A DNA stretch of 64,000 bases, taken from assembly GCA_045658005.1 (NCBI GenBank), contig JAZOUD010000110.1:1-64000 (forward strand). The letters run 5' to 3'. The stretch's first letter is position 1. Each line of letters starts with the position of its first letter. Shown here in pieces: positions 23,660-32,210 of the stretch. The position numbers and the translations under genes were made by a program. Source of the DNA: UBA2862 sp045658005 (GTDB lineage: Bacteria > Bacillota > Clostridia > Christensenellales > Aristaeellaceae). The notes beneath the pieces are model-generated. The model saw nothing but the letters and a program-made list of their open reading frames with translations, did not search any database and was not told the origin of the DNA.

Positions 23660-23679
23660 GGGCGCTCGGAGAGCGCCCC
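23660..23679. repeat. Family B repeat, copy 2 (inverted)
   Basis: GGGCGCTCGGAGAGCGCCCC is the reverse complement of the core at 20236-20285 with one change. It lies in the leader of the methyltransferase gene. Confidence 0.7.
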
Positions 23680-23714
23680 TGCGGTGCAGGTTCATTGTTA
23701 CCTCATAATATTTT

Positions 23715-23779
23715 AAAAGCATGCGAAAACTCCCGCAACCCCCATAGGGGGATATTCGCGGGAGTTTTCACATGCTTTT
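23715..23779 (-). terminator. Long hairpin terminator
   Basis: AAAAGCATG-CGAAAACTCCCGC on the left and GCGGGAGTTTTC-CATGCTTTT on the right, with an inner CCCCC-GGGGG stem, form an unusually long interrupted hairpin 12 bases after the SGNH hydrolase stop. Being nearly symmetrical it could also block the other direction. Confidence 0.75.
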
Positions 23780-23790
23780 AATATGATCGG

Positions 23791-24432
23791 TCAACCGATT
23801 TCCTTTCGGATCTTCTGCGCCATGGCCTCTGCCAGGCGCAGGTGGCCCTGCTCGGTCATGTGCACGGCATCCAGCTTTGATACCTCGGCATAGGGCACGG
23901 CATCAAAGAAGTCGCAGCGCATCAGCTTCGATATGCGCCGAAGCTCTCTGGACAGGCCCGCGGATACGGCGATGGCCTGTTCTCCAAAGCACTCCCCGTG
24001 GCGGGTCTGCATCAGGTTGTCCAGGATTTGGGGCGGCGCTGTGATGATGATGTGGGCGCTCTCCCCCGCCTCGTTCATCGCGTACTGCTTGGCCACGCGC
24101 ACCAGCTGCATCATGCTCTGGCCGATGCTCATCGGCGTCATGCCGAAGCGCAGCTTGGTGTCGTTGGTGCCCAGCATGATGATGACCGCGTCCAGCGGGT
24201 TGTGGGTCATCAGGCATGGCGGCAGATACTTGACGCCGCTCTTGTAGCCGCCCTCCACGGGATCGTCGAACACGCAGGTCCGCCCGTTGAAGCCCTCCTC
24301 GATCACAGCGTAGCCGTCCCCCAGGATGGCTTGCATGCGCATGGGCCAGCGGGTATGCTCGTCATAGCGCCCGCCCGTGGGAATATAGCCATGCGTGTTT
24401 GAATCTCCATAGCAAAGTATACGCTTTTGCAA
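23791..24432 (-). CDS. SGNH/GDSL hydrolase (arylesterase-like)
   Basis: The TTG at 24432, 8 bases after AAGGAGA, gives 213 residues. Block I ILCYGDSNTHGY holds the nucleophile Ser, block III MLGTNDTK the oxyanion Asn, and DAVHMTEQGH the catalytic Asp-His pair. Such enzymes deacylate sugars or esters; the short form without signal peptide points to a cytosolic esterase. It follows the 240-residue membrane protein by 28 bases, so it may be part of the cdaA operon. Confidence 0.87.
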   Translation of the reverse strand: MQKRILCYGDSNTHGYIPTGGRYDEHTRWPMRMQAILGDGYAVIEEGFNGRTCVFDDPVEGGYKSGVKYLPPCLMTHNPLDAVIIMLGTNDTKLRFGMTPMSIGQSMMQLVRVAKQYAMNEAGESAHIIITAPPQILDNLMQTRHGECFGEQAIAVSAGLSRELRRISKLMRCDFFDAVPYAEVSKLDAVHMTEQGHLRLAEAMAQKIRKEIG

Positions 24433-24460
24433 TGCCGTTCTCTCCTTACTTATACTGCAA

Positions 24461-25183
24461 TTACCGCCGCCTGCGGCGCGGCTTGCGTTCCGCCTGTTCC
24501 TGTCGGTTGAACTCGTCAAATACAGGCAGGTTGGAGACATTGAACACCTCGTCCTCATAGCTGTCGGAGACATCCCGCTTTTTGAGCTGGGTGGCAAATA
24601 TGTTCTCCGGCCTGTGGACGCGCGCCTCCTGTTCCTGAACGCCGTTATTTGCGATTTGCGCGCCTGGCTTCTTATCCATCGCCCTCTCAGAATCGCTCAC
24701 GTGCCGCTTGACCCTGGTGCCCTCCGGACGCCGCCTGGACGACGGCGCTTTGCCGTTGGAGGTCGGGCGCTTCTTCGCCCCGGAAGGCTGGTTTGCAGAC
24801 TTGCGGGCCTCCTGTCGCCTGACAACGGTGCTGGCGACCACATAGTCATGCTCGTCCCAGTTGGATGCCAGGTCGCCCTCCCAGTCGTCCGCCCGATCGA
24901 TATCGGCATTGAGGAAAAAACGGTCGTCGTTGACGATGATGCGCTCCTTGCGGAACCACACCCAGTAAGGCCGCCACCGGATCAGCCAGACCAGCCGATC
25001 CAGCACCAGGCCCAGGACCAGGAAAAAGATCAGCAGCTTCGACCAGTTGTTGGCCAGCCATAGCAGCGGCGAACCGCTGGCGCTGCCCGCCAGGTTGAAC
25101 AGCCTGAGCACCCAATTCGCGATCCCCTTCAGCCATCCCAGCATCAGGTCCACGATCGCGTTGGAATATCCACTGATTGTCAT
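24461..25183 (-). CDS. Membrane-anchored protein of unknown function downstream of cdaR
   Basis: A 240-residue protein with an amphipathic N-terminus, one or two membrane segments (LLIFFLVLGLVLDRLVWLI near residues 50-68), a short ordered region with WVWFRKERIIVNDDRFF, and a long basic, low-complexity C-terminal half that ends in RKPRRRRR. No domain is recognised. It starts 31 bases after the cdaR stop. GGGAGG lies 14-15 bases before the ATG. A link to c-di-AMP or cell-envelope control is suggested only by position. Confidence 0.6.
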   Translation of the reverse strand: MTISGYSNAIVDLMLGWLKGIANWVLRLFNLAGSASGSPLLWLANNWSKLLIFFLVLGLVLDRLVWLIRWRPYWVWFRKERIIVNDDRFFLNADIDRADDWEGDLASNWDEHDYVVASTVVRRQEARKSANQPSGAKKRPTSNGKAPSSRRRPEGTRVKRHVSDSERAMDKKPGAQIANNGVQEQEARVHRPENIFATQLKKRDVSDSYEDEVFNVSNLPVFDEFNRQEQAERKPRRRRR

Positions 25184-25214
25184 AAACTATCCATCGACCT
25201 CCCGGCCGTCGCCG

Positions 25215-26726
25215 TCATTCGCCGCTGTCATCATTTTCCGCCACGTCGACGTCGGCCTCGGCTTCGTCCTCCGTCACTTCTTCGGCTTCATCCTCTGTCG
25301 CGTCGTTGGCTTCATCATCTGTCGCGTCGTTGGCTTCGTCCTCTGTCGCGTCGTCGGCTTCATCCTTTGTCGCGTCGTCGGCTTCGTCCTCCGTCTCGTC
25401 GTCGCCCTCGTCCTCTTCGTTGTAGCTGATGTCGGTCAGCGTGACGGATGCCGCCTCGCTCATGATCGTAAAGCCCTCGTAGGCCTCCTCGTCGATCTTC
25501 GGTGAGAGTATATAATAGCCCTCTTCAAGCCCCTTCACGTCCACGCTGACGGTCACGCCCTCCTCGCGCAGCTGCTCAACGGCGCTGCGCGGGCCGGTCA
25601 CCTCCACGCCGAGCTGATCGTAGCTGGCGATCAGATTTTCGGCCTTGCCTGTGAATATGACCCTGACGTTGTCGAAGTATTCGGTAACCGTCTCCTCGGT
25701 GATGGTCACGTTCACATACACCTGCTCGCTGGACACGTTCTTGAAGTCCGACAGCTGTGTCACCGTCGACTTGGCCGAGAGGCTCTGCGTCGCGCCCTCC
25801 ACCGATACGGGCTCGATCACCAGCTGGTCCAGGCTGTCCAGCAGATCCCGTTCGGCGGCCACCTGTATGCTCTGGGGCTGTATCGTCACCGATTGCACCT
25901 GATAGCCCTCCGCCGGAACGCCGGTGATGATGCTCTGCTGGTCCGTGGATACGGGAATTTCCCGGCAGGGATAGATATCCACGCTGACGGAGATCGACGA
26001 CGTGGAACAATTCAGCATGTCCTGGGGTATCTCGTTGCCCGCGGCGTCCAGCAGCACGTAGGGCCGCGCGGTAACGGTGGAATCGGTCATGCCCCTCACA
26101 TCCGCCACCGCACGGGCCGAGGTGATGCTCTGCACCACCGAAGCCGCGCCGGAGATCGTCAGCATCGAAGGATTGCTGCGGCTGACATTGTACCAGTAGC
26201 CTTCCGTCTGGCCTTCGATGACGGAATTCACCGCCACATTTCGGGAATCCAGGTTTTCAAAGGTCAGCGTCAGCGTCTCGGGGCTGATGCTGCGCACGCG
26301 GCCATAGCTGGACGTGGCCCGCAAGGGCACCTCCTGGGTGCCGACGGCGCGCACGCTGGAGAGGTCCAGCGCCACCTGCACGTTGTCGGCGGATACCCTG
26401 GAATAGTCCGCCTGGGGCGCCTCCACGGTGACCGTGATGCCAGACAGCGCCTCCTCGGGGCTTTCCGACAGGGCCAGCTTGTTGTCCGAGAGGGTGGAGA
26501 GGCCGCTGACGGTGCCCGTCAGGTTGTAGATCGTCTTGTTGCGGGTGATCGAGCTGTTGGTGGCGGTCACGTAGTTCCACAGCAGTATGGCCAGCAGCAG
26601 CGACAGCAGCTTGTACCCCAGGTTGTTCGACAGGGAGCCGATGATCCATCGCACCGGCCGGGGCGAACGCCTGTAGAAGCTGCTGGCGAACAGCCTTTCG
26701 CGCAGTTGGATCAGTTTATTCTTCAT
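25215..26726 (-). CDS. cdaR: CdaR (YbbR-domain regulator of CdaA)
   Basis: A 503-residue protein with one N-terminal membrane helix (YKLLSLLLAILLWNYV, residues 38-53) and several YbbR repeats outside the cytoplasm, seen as recurring strands ending in P-x-G or V-x-V patterns such as GVEVTGPRSAVEQLRE. CdaR binds the diadenylate cyclase CdaA and tunes c-di-AMP synthesis. The last 75 residues are an extra acidic tail built of 8-residue repeats (DEANDATE type), not usual for the family. Its start overlaps cdaA by 11 bases. Confidence 0.88.
   Translation of the reverse strand: MKNKLIQLRERLFASSFYRRSPRPVRWIIGSLSNNLGYKLLSLLLAILLWNYVTATNSSITRNKTIYNLTGTVSGLSTLSDNKLALSESPEEALSGITVTVEAPQADYSRVSADNVQVALDLSSVRAVGTQEVPLRATSSYGRVRSISPETLTLTFENLDSRNVAVNSVIEGQTEGYWYNVSRSNPSMLTISGAASVVQSITSARAVADVRGMTDSTVTARPYVLLDAAGNEIPQDMLNCSTSSISVSVDIYPCREIPVSTDQQSIITGVPAEGYQVQSVTIQPQSIQVAAERDLLDSLDQLVIEPVSVEGATQSLSAKSTVTQLSDFKNVSSEQVYVNVTITEETVTEYFDNVRVIFTGKAENLIASYDQLGVEVTGPRSAVEQLREEGVTVSVDVKGLEEGYYILSPKIDEEAYEGFTIMSEAASVTLTDISYNEEDEGDDETEDEADDATKDEADDATEDEANDATDDEANDATEDEAEEVTEDEAEADVDVAENDDSGE
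25284..25403. repeat. 24-bp tandem repeat inside cdaR
   Basis: Five copies, the last partial, of a 24-base unit beginning GGCTTCATCCTCTGTCGCG encode the acidic octapeptide repeat of the CdaR tail. Copy number is likely to vary between strains by slippage. Confidence 0.8.
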
Positions 26727-27594
26727 CTTGCTGTTCCTCCCTGCGCAGCGTGCTCAGCCAGGAATACATGTTCCGCTCCGGCGTAAACAGCTCTGTCAGC
26801 AGTATGTTCAGCGAGCGCGCGTCCAGGTGGCGGGTGAGCCTGCCCTCCCTGGCCATGGAGATGATGCCGGTCTCCTCCGACACGATCAGCGACACCGCGT
26901 CCGTGGTCTCGGTGATGCCGATGGCGGCCCGGTGCCGCGTGCCCAGATCCTTGCTGATGGAGGGATCGGAGGACAGCGGCAGTATGCAGGCCGCGGCGTT
27001 GATGCGCCGGTTGCGTATGATCATCGCGCCGTCGTGCAGCGGTGTGTTGGGCTCAAAGATGTTTTCGATCAGCGGCGCCGATATCTCGGCGTCCACCCGC
27101 GTGCCGGTCTCGATGACGTCGCCCAGGCCTGTCACGCGCTCGATGACGATCAGCGCGCCGATCTTCTTGCGCGCCATGTCGTTCATCGCCCGCACGATCT
27201 CCGTCACGGGCTTTTCGACCTGTTCGGCCTCTTCCCGCCTGCCGATCGGGCCGAACATGCTGCGCATGAACCTCGAGCGGCCGATCTGGTCCAGCCCGCG
27301 CCTGAATTCGGGCTGGAACAGTATGACCAGCACCAGCAGGCCCATGCTGATGATCTGATTGAGCAGCCAGGAGACCGCGTTAAAGCGCAGGATGCTGGCG
27401 ATCCAGGCCATGATCAGCACCACGGCGATGCCCTTGAACAGCGAATTCGACCGGGTGTGTATGACCAGCTTGATCACGTTGTATATCAAAACGGCCAGTA
27501 TGGCCACGTCAACGATATTGCGCCAATCCGGGTGTTCGAAGAGATTGGTAAACAGCGCGCCGATGGAAGTGAATATTTCACGAATCTGCACCAT
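26716..27594 (-). CDS. cdaA: Diadenylate cyclase CdaA
   Basis: From the ATG at 27594 (GGAGGTG 6 bases upstream) the protein has 292 residues: three N-terminal membrane helices, then the DAC domain with the catalytic HDGAMII and GTRHRAAIG motifs. It joins two ATP into cyclic di-AMP, the essential messenger for potassium and osmotic balance in Bacillota. The partner CdaR follows with overlap; glmM, often third in the operon, is not here. Confidence 0.95.
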   Translation of the reverse strand: MVQIREIFTSIGALFTNLFEHPDWRNIVDVAILAVLIYNVIKLVIHTRSNSLFKGIAVVLIMAWIASILRFNAVSWLLNQIISMGLLVLVILFQPEFRRGLDQIGRSRFMRSMFGPIGRREEAEQVEKPVTEIVRAMNDMARKKIGALIVIERVTGLGDVIETGTRVDAEISAPLIENIFEPNTPLHDGAMIIRNRRINAAACILPLSSDPSISKDLGTRHRAAIGITETTDAVSLIVSEETGIISMAREGRLTRHLDARSLNILLTELFTPERNMYSWLSTLRREEQQDEE

Positions 27595-27632
27595 GTTTGC
27601 CACCTCCGTCATTTATGAATTTGACCGAGTCT

Positions 27633-27661
27633 ATTATAATACAAAACCGCTTAAAAACCAA
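27633..27661 (-). promoter_or_regulatory. Promoter of the cdaA operon
   Basis: On the minus strand TTGGTT (27656-27661), 17-bp spacer and consensus TATAAT (27633-27638). Confidence 0.6.
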
Positions 27662-27854
27662 TGTATTTTCGAAAATTGAATTCAAAAATAATATGGCGCC
27701 TCACCCGGAAGCGCAATCGCCCGAAACGACTGTCGCAATGCTCCCGAATCGGCCGCCGGCGACGGAATTCGCCATTTTTCTGTCACAAAAGATTGCTTAT
27801 TGATGCCGGATGTGCTATACTGCAAGCTGGAATCATGGAATTAAGGGGATCGAA

Positions 27855-28982
27855 ATGATTGAGATCAGAGAGGTAAGGACCAAACGGCAGCTCAGGCAGT
27901 TTGTGAACTACCCGAATCTATTATACAGGGATGTGCCCCAGTATATCCCACCGTTGATCACCGAGGACCTGGCAGACTGGGACCCAAAAAAGAATCCTGC
28001 CTTCTCATATTGCGACGCGAAGTGCTGGCTCGCCCTTCGGGACGGAAGGATCGTGGGGCGCATCGGCGCGATCCACAGCCGCAGGGCCAATGAAAAATGG
28101 GGTGCCAATCGCATGCGCTTTACCCAGGTTGATTTTATAGACGACGAGGAGGTTTCCGACGCCCTGTTCAGAACCGTTGAGGATTACGCCCGGCAGATGG
28201 GCTGCAGCGAGGTCCACGGGCCCCTGGGCTTTACCGACCTGGACCGGGAAGGCCTGCTGGTGGAGGGCTTCGACCGCCGAAGCATGTTCATCACCTACTA
28301 CAACCACCCCTACTACATCGATCACCTGACCCGGCTGGGCTATGTGAAGGACGTGGACTGGGTGGAGCTTATGATCGACGTGCCCTACGACGCGCATACC
28401 TGCACCCGCCTGGACAAGCTGGCCGAGCGCGTAAAGCGCTATTCCAACCTGCATGTGGCCGAGGTGCATTCCCGTCGCGACTACAGGTCCCTGGTGGAGA
28501 AGGTGTTTCAGCTGGTCAATACCGCCTACAGTCACCTCTACGGCACGGTTTTGCTGGATCAGAAGCAGATTCGGCGCTACGCCCAAAGGTTTATCCCCCT
28601 CATCAACCCCGACCTGGCCTGCTTCGTGCTGGACGCGCAGGACGACCTGGTGGGCTTCGGCGTATCCGCGCCCAGCATGGCTGGCGCCCTGAAGAAGAGC
28701 CGCGGCCGCCTGTTGCCCCTGGGCTGGTTCCGGGTGCTGCGCGCGCTGAGGGCGAACGACACCCTCGACCTGTTCCTGATCGCGCTGAAGCGGGAATATC
28801 AGGACAAGGCCGTCAATGCCATCATCATGAACCATATCCTGAAGGGCTGCCACAGGATGGGCATCACAAAGGCCGAGACCGGGCCGCAGCTGGAGACCAA
28901 CCACAAGGTGCAGAACCAGTGGAACTTCTTCAAGACCGAGCAGCACAAGCGCCGGCGGTGCTTCATCAAGGCGCTGACCTGA
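27855..28982 (+). CDS. GNAT-like N-acetyltransferase family protein
   Basis: The ATG at 27855 with AAGGGGAT upstream gives 375 residues. The N-terminal half, with PQYIPPLITEDL and GRIVGRIGAIHSRRANE, is the signature of the YghO-type family annotated as N-acetyltransferase; HGPLGFTDLDREGLLVEGFD and ETGPQLETNHKVQNQW are also conserved there. It probably has a duplicated GNAT fold. The substrate is unknown. It stands alone between divergent cdaA and the trpS operon. Confidence 0.8.
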   Translation: MIEIREVRTKRQLRQFVNYPNLLYRDVPQYIPPLITEDLADWDPKKNPAFSYCDAKCWLALRDGRIVGRIGAIHSRRANEKWGANRMRFTQVDFIDDEEVSDALFRTVEDYARQMGCSEVHGPLGFTDLDREGLLVEGFDRRSMFITYYNHPYYIDHLTRLGYVKDVDWVELMIDVPYDAHTCTRLDKLAERVKRYSNLHVAEVHSRRDYRSLVEKVFQLVNTAYSHLYGTVLLDQKQIRRYAQRFIPLINPDLACFVLDAQDDLVGFGVSAPSMAGALKKSRGRLLPLGWFRVLRALRANDTLDLFLIALKREYQDKAVNAIIMNHILKGCHRMGITKAETGPQLETNHKVQNQWNFFKTEQHKRRRCFIKALT

Positions 28983-29010
28983 GCGCAGGACCTACGCGCC
29001 TACAATTCAT

Positions 29011-29039
29011 TTGACGGGGTTTTTACTTCATGGTATAAT
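29011..29039 (+). promoter_or_regulatory. Promoter of the trpS-rsmH cluster
   Basis: TTGACG (29011-29016), 17-bp spacer, consensus TATAAT (29034-29039). The leader to the start codon is only about 35 bases. Confidence 0.8.
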
Positions 29040-29080
29040 GTCGATATAATCATCTCATCGGACTTATGGAGGTTATGCAA

Positions 29081-30091
29081 ATGGAACAGCAAGTTCAGAA
29101 AAAGCGGATCTTTTCCGGCATACAACCCACAGGCAACCTGACCCTGGGCAACTACATCGGCGCACTGCGCAACTTCGGCCTGCTCCAGGATGAATACGAT
29201 TGCCTGTACTCCATCGTGGACCTGCACGCGCTGACGGTGCGCCAGAACCCGACGGAGCTGCGCAAGGCCTGCCTGCGCACGATGGCCATCTTCCTGGCCA
29301 GCGGACTTGACCCGGAGAAGAACATCATCTATTTCCAGAGCCAGGTCCCTGCCCACGCGGAGCTGGGCTGGATACTGAACTGCTTTACCTACATGGGCGA
29401 GATGTCCCGCATGACCCAGTTCAAGGACAAGTCCGCCAAGCACGCCGACAACATCAACTGCGGTCTGTTCACCTACCCCGTGCTGATGGCCTCGGACATC
29501 CTGCTCTACCAGACCGACCTGGTGCCCATCGGCGCGGACCAGAAGCAGCACCTTGAGATCTGCCGGGACATCGCCGAGCGCTTCAACGGCGTCTACGGCG
29601 ACGTGTTCACCGTGCCCGAGGGCTATTTCCCCAAGGTCGGCGCGCGGGTGATGTCCCTGCAGGAGCCCACCCGGAAGATGTCCAAATCCGACCCGGAGGA
29701 GACCTACATCGCGATACTGGACAAGCCGGAGATCATTCGCAAGAAGATCCGCCGGGCCGTGACTGACTGCGACAACACCATTCGCTTCGATCCCGAGGAA
29801 AAGCCCGGCGTCGCCAACCTGATGAGCATCATGTCCGCGCTCACCGGCAAGGGCATGGACGATATCGCCGCCGAATACGACGGCCAGGGCTACGGCAAAT
29901 TCAAGGACGCCGTGGCCGACAGCGTCATCGCCGCGCTGGAGCCCATCCAGAAGGAATATGAGCGCATCAGCGCCGACAAGGCCTATTTGCAGCAGGTGAT
30001 GGACTCCGGCCGCGACCGCGCCTCCGCCATCGCCCACCGCACGATGCTGAAGGTGCGCAAGAAGCTGGGCATCGCGCCGTGGAAGCTGTAA
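29081..30091 (+). CDS. trpS: Tryptophan--tRNA ligase
   Basis: From the ATG at 29081, 8 bases after GGAGG, the protein has 336 residues, the normal size of bacterial TrpRS. PTGNLTLGNYIGAL is the HIGH-equivalent segment and RKMSKSDPE the KMSKS loop. It charges tRNA-Trp. The short leader leaves no room for a T-box. It heads a cluster of rRNA/tRNA modification genes on the same strand. Confidence 0.96.
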   Translation: MEQQVQKKRIFSGIQPTGNLTLGNYIGALRNFGLLQDEYDCLYSIVDLHALTVRQNPTELRKACLRTMAIFLASGLDPEKNIIYFQSQVPAHAELGWILNCFTYMGEMSRMTQFKDKSAKHADNINCGLFTYPVLMASDILLYQTDLVPIGADQKQHLEICRDIAERFNGVYGDVFTVPEGYFPKVGARVMSLQEPTRKMSKSDPEETYIAILDKPEIIRKKIRRAVTDCDNTIRFDPEEKPGVANLMSIMSALTGKGMDDIAAEYDGQGYGKFKDAVADSVIAALEPIQKEYERISADKAYLQQVMDSGRDRASAIAHRTMLKVRKKLGIAPWKL

Positions 30092-30118
30092 GCCCAACCC
30101 TGTATGATTGAGGAAAAC

Positions 30119-31066
30119 ATGAATTTTCACCACCTCCCCGTGCTCTTGAACGAATGTCTGGATGGCCTGAGCATCAAACCGACCGGCGTCTATCTCGATT
30201 GCACGCTGGGCGGCGCGGGCCATTCCAGTCAAATTCTGAAGCGGCTCGGCTCCGGCGGCCTGCTGATCGGCATCGACCGGGACGCCGACGCCATCGAAGC
30301 CGCGTCGTTGCGCCTGTCCTCCGTGGAGACACAGGCGCGCTTTTGTTGCCTTCGGGGCAACTTTCACGACGCGTCTGCGTTGCTTAAAGCTGCAAAAACA
30401 GACCGCAGTCTCGACGGTATACTGGTCGACCTGGGCGTCTCCAGCCATCAGCTGGACGTGCGTGAGCGGGGCTTTTCCTACCACGACGACGCGCCGCTGG
30501 ACATGCGCATGGACCAAAGCCAGGCGCTTTCCGCCCGGGACATCGTCAACGGCTGGAGCGAGGACGAATTGAACCGCATCCTCAGGGATTACGGCGAGGA
30601 GAAGTGGGCCCGGCAGATCGCCCGGGTCATTTGCGACCGGCGAAAGGCAAGCCCCATTGAAACCACGTCCCGGCTGGTGGAAATCATCGACGCCGCCATC
30701 CCGAAGAAGTTCCGCCAGGGCGACGGCAGCCACCCGGCCCGCCGCACGTTCCAGGCCCTGCGCATCGCCGTGAACGACGAGCTGGAGCCTCTGGAGCCGA
30801 CCCTGCGGACCCTGGTCGGTTTGTTGGCCCCCGGCGGGCGGCTGTGCGTGATCACCTTCCATTCGCTGGAGGACAGGATCGTCAAGAACACCTTCCGCAA
30901 TATGGCCGATCCCTGCACCTGCCCGAAGTCCTTCCCGGTGTGCGTGTGCGGCAAAAGGCCTGTGGTCAAGCTCGTCACCCGCAAGCCGATCACGGCGTCA
31001 TCGGAGGAGCTGGAGCAAAACCCCAGGGCCAGGAGCGCCAGCCTGCGCATCGCGGAGAAGCTATAA
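30119..31066 (+). CDS. rsmH: 16S rRNA (cytosine(1402)-N(4))-methyltransferase
   Basis: Starting at MNFHHLPVLLNE (ATG 30119, GAGG just upstream) the protein has 315 residues. VYLDCTLGGAGHS is the SAM motif, ILVDLGVSSHQLD and ERGFSYHDDAPLDMRMD are RsmH hallmarks, and VITFHSLEDRIVK ends the family core. It makes m4C1402 in the decoding centre. It usually opens the dcw cell-division cluster; here no mraZ or ftsL is present, and it shares a strand with rsmI, which modifies the same base. Confidence 0.95.
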   Translation: MNFHHLPVLLNECLDGLSIKPTGVYLDCTLGGAGHSSQILKRLGSGGLLIGIDRDADAIEAASLRLSSVETQARFCCLRGNFHDASALLKAAKTDRSLDGILVDLGVSSHQLDVRERGFSYHDDAPLDMRMDQSQALSARDIVNGWSEDELNRILRDYGEEKWARQIARVICDRRKASPIETTSRLVEIIDAAIPKKFRQGDGSHPARRTFQALRIAVNDELEPLEPTLRTLVGLLAPGGRLCVITFHSLEDRIVKNTFRNMADPCTCPKSFPVCVCGKRPVVKLVTRKPITASSEELEQNPRARSASLRIAEKL

Positions 31067-31127
31067 AAGGGAAATCCCCTCCGTACACAGGTTTCAAAGC
31101 CATTCCAACGCAGACAGGAGCAGAACT

Positions 31128-32210
31128 ATGCGTTTGCTTGATACCCCTTCCGGCGCGATCCGCCTTCCCGCCTTCTTCCCGGACGCCACCTATGGGGCGA
31201 TTCGCGCCGGTTCGTTTGAGGACGTGTACGCGGCGGGTCTGTGGGGCTGCGAGATGAACAGCTACCACCTGATGACCAAGCCCGGCGCCAAACTCGTCAA
31301 GAGCCTGGGCGGGCTGCACGGCTTCACCGGGTACAGGGGCGCGATCCTCACCGATTCCGGCGGCTTCCAGCTCTATTCGCTGATCCGGGAAAACCCGGAG
31401 TACGGCGAGGTTCGGGACAAGGAGATCATATTCCGTCCCGACCGCGGTCGGGATAAGCTGACCTTCACCCCGGAGAAGTGCGTCCAGGTGCAGCTCCAGT
31501 ATGGCAGCGACATCATGATGGCCCTGGACATGTGCACCCACCCGGACGACCCGCCGGAGGTCCAGCGCCGCAGCGTGGAGCTGACCGTGAAATGGGGCGA
31601 GCGCTGCCGGGCGGAATTTGACAAGCTGACCCGAAAGATGGATAAGAAGCCCCTGCTGTTCGGCATCGTCCAGGGCGGAAGCGACCCCGGTCTGCGCATG
31701 GAGTGCGGGCGGCGTCTTGAGGCGATCGGCTTCGACGGCTACGGCTTCGGGGGCTGGCCCCTGGACCAGAGCGGCGCGTTCCGGCCCGACATACTGAAGA
31801 TGGCCGCCGACGCCATGCCCGACCACAAGGTCAAGTACGCCATGGGGCTGGGCCGGCCCGAGGAGATCGCGAGGCTTGTGGGCATGGGCTACACGCTGTT
31901 CGACTGCGTGATCCCCACCCGGGAGGCCCGGCACCAACGGCTGTACACCTGGCTGCCCGGCATGGACACCCGCGAGGGCGTGCGCCGGGAGGACGGCAAA
32001 TTCTACAAATTCCTGTACATATTGGACGAAGAACACCGCCGGGAGGACGGCCCTGTGGACCCAGCCTGCGACTGCGTGCTCTGCCGCAACCATTCACGGG
32101 CGTACCTGCATCACCTCTTCAAGGTGAACGATCCCTACGCCCTGTGCCTGGCCACTGCCCACAACCTGCGGTTTTACGGAAAGCTGATGGAGCTGCTTGG
32201 CGATGGGTAA
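31128..32210 (+). CDS. tRNA-guanine transglycosylase family protein (divergent Tgt)
   Basis: A 360-residue TIM-barrel protein. AILTDSGGFQLYS holds the first catalytic Asp, FDCVIPTREARH the nucleophile Asp and TRxARH motif, and the zinc site is CDCVLC with a late His in ALCLATAHN. It is therefore an intact Tgt-type enzyme. It differs from typical bacterial Tgt in the N-terminal FFPDATYG, where TPVFMPVGT is usual, and in FGGWPLDQ in place of the GGL-x-x-GE loop. The substrate (preQ1, queuine or another deazaguanine) and even the target RNA are open. No queA or queG is nearby. Confidence 0.82.
   Translation: MRLLDTPSGAIRLPAFFPDATYGAIRAGSFEDVYAAGLWGCEMNSYHLMTKPGAKLVKSLGGLHGFTGYRGAILTDSGGFQLYSLIRENPEYGEVRDKEIIFRPDRGRDKLTFTPEKCVQVQLQYGSDIMMALDMCTHPDDPPEVQRRSVELTVKWGERCRAEFDKLTRKMDKKPLLFGIVQGGSDPGLRMECGRRLEAIGFDGYGFGGWPLDQSGAFRPDILKMAADAMPDHKVKYAMGLGRPEEIARLVGMGYTLFDCVIPTREARHQRLYTWLPGMDTREGVRREDGKFYKFLYILDEEHRREDGPVDPACDCVLCRNHSRAYLHHLFKVNDPYALCLATAHNLRFYGKLMELLGDG

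Noticed and set aside
29011..29081. T-box or tryptophan attenuator before trpS
   Set aside because: The promoter lies only about 40 bases before the start codon, so there is no room for a T-box leader.
29000..30862. Open frame of 620 codons on the minus strand opposite trpS and rsmH
   Set aside because: It is the mirror of genuine tRNA ligase and methyltransferase genes in GC-rich DNA, is His/Gln/Gly/Val-rich with no family motif, and has no ribosome binding site.
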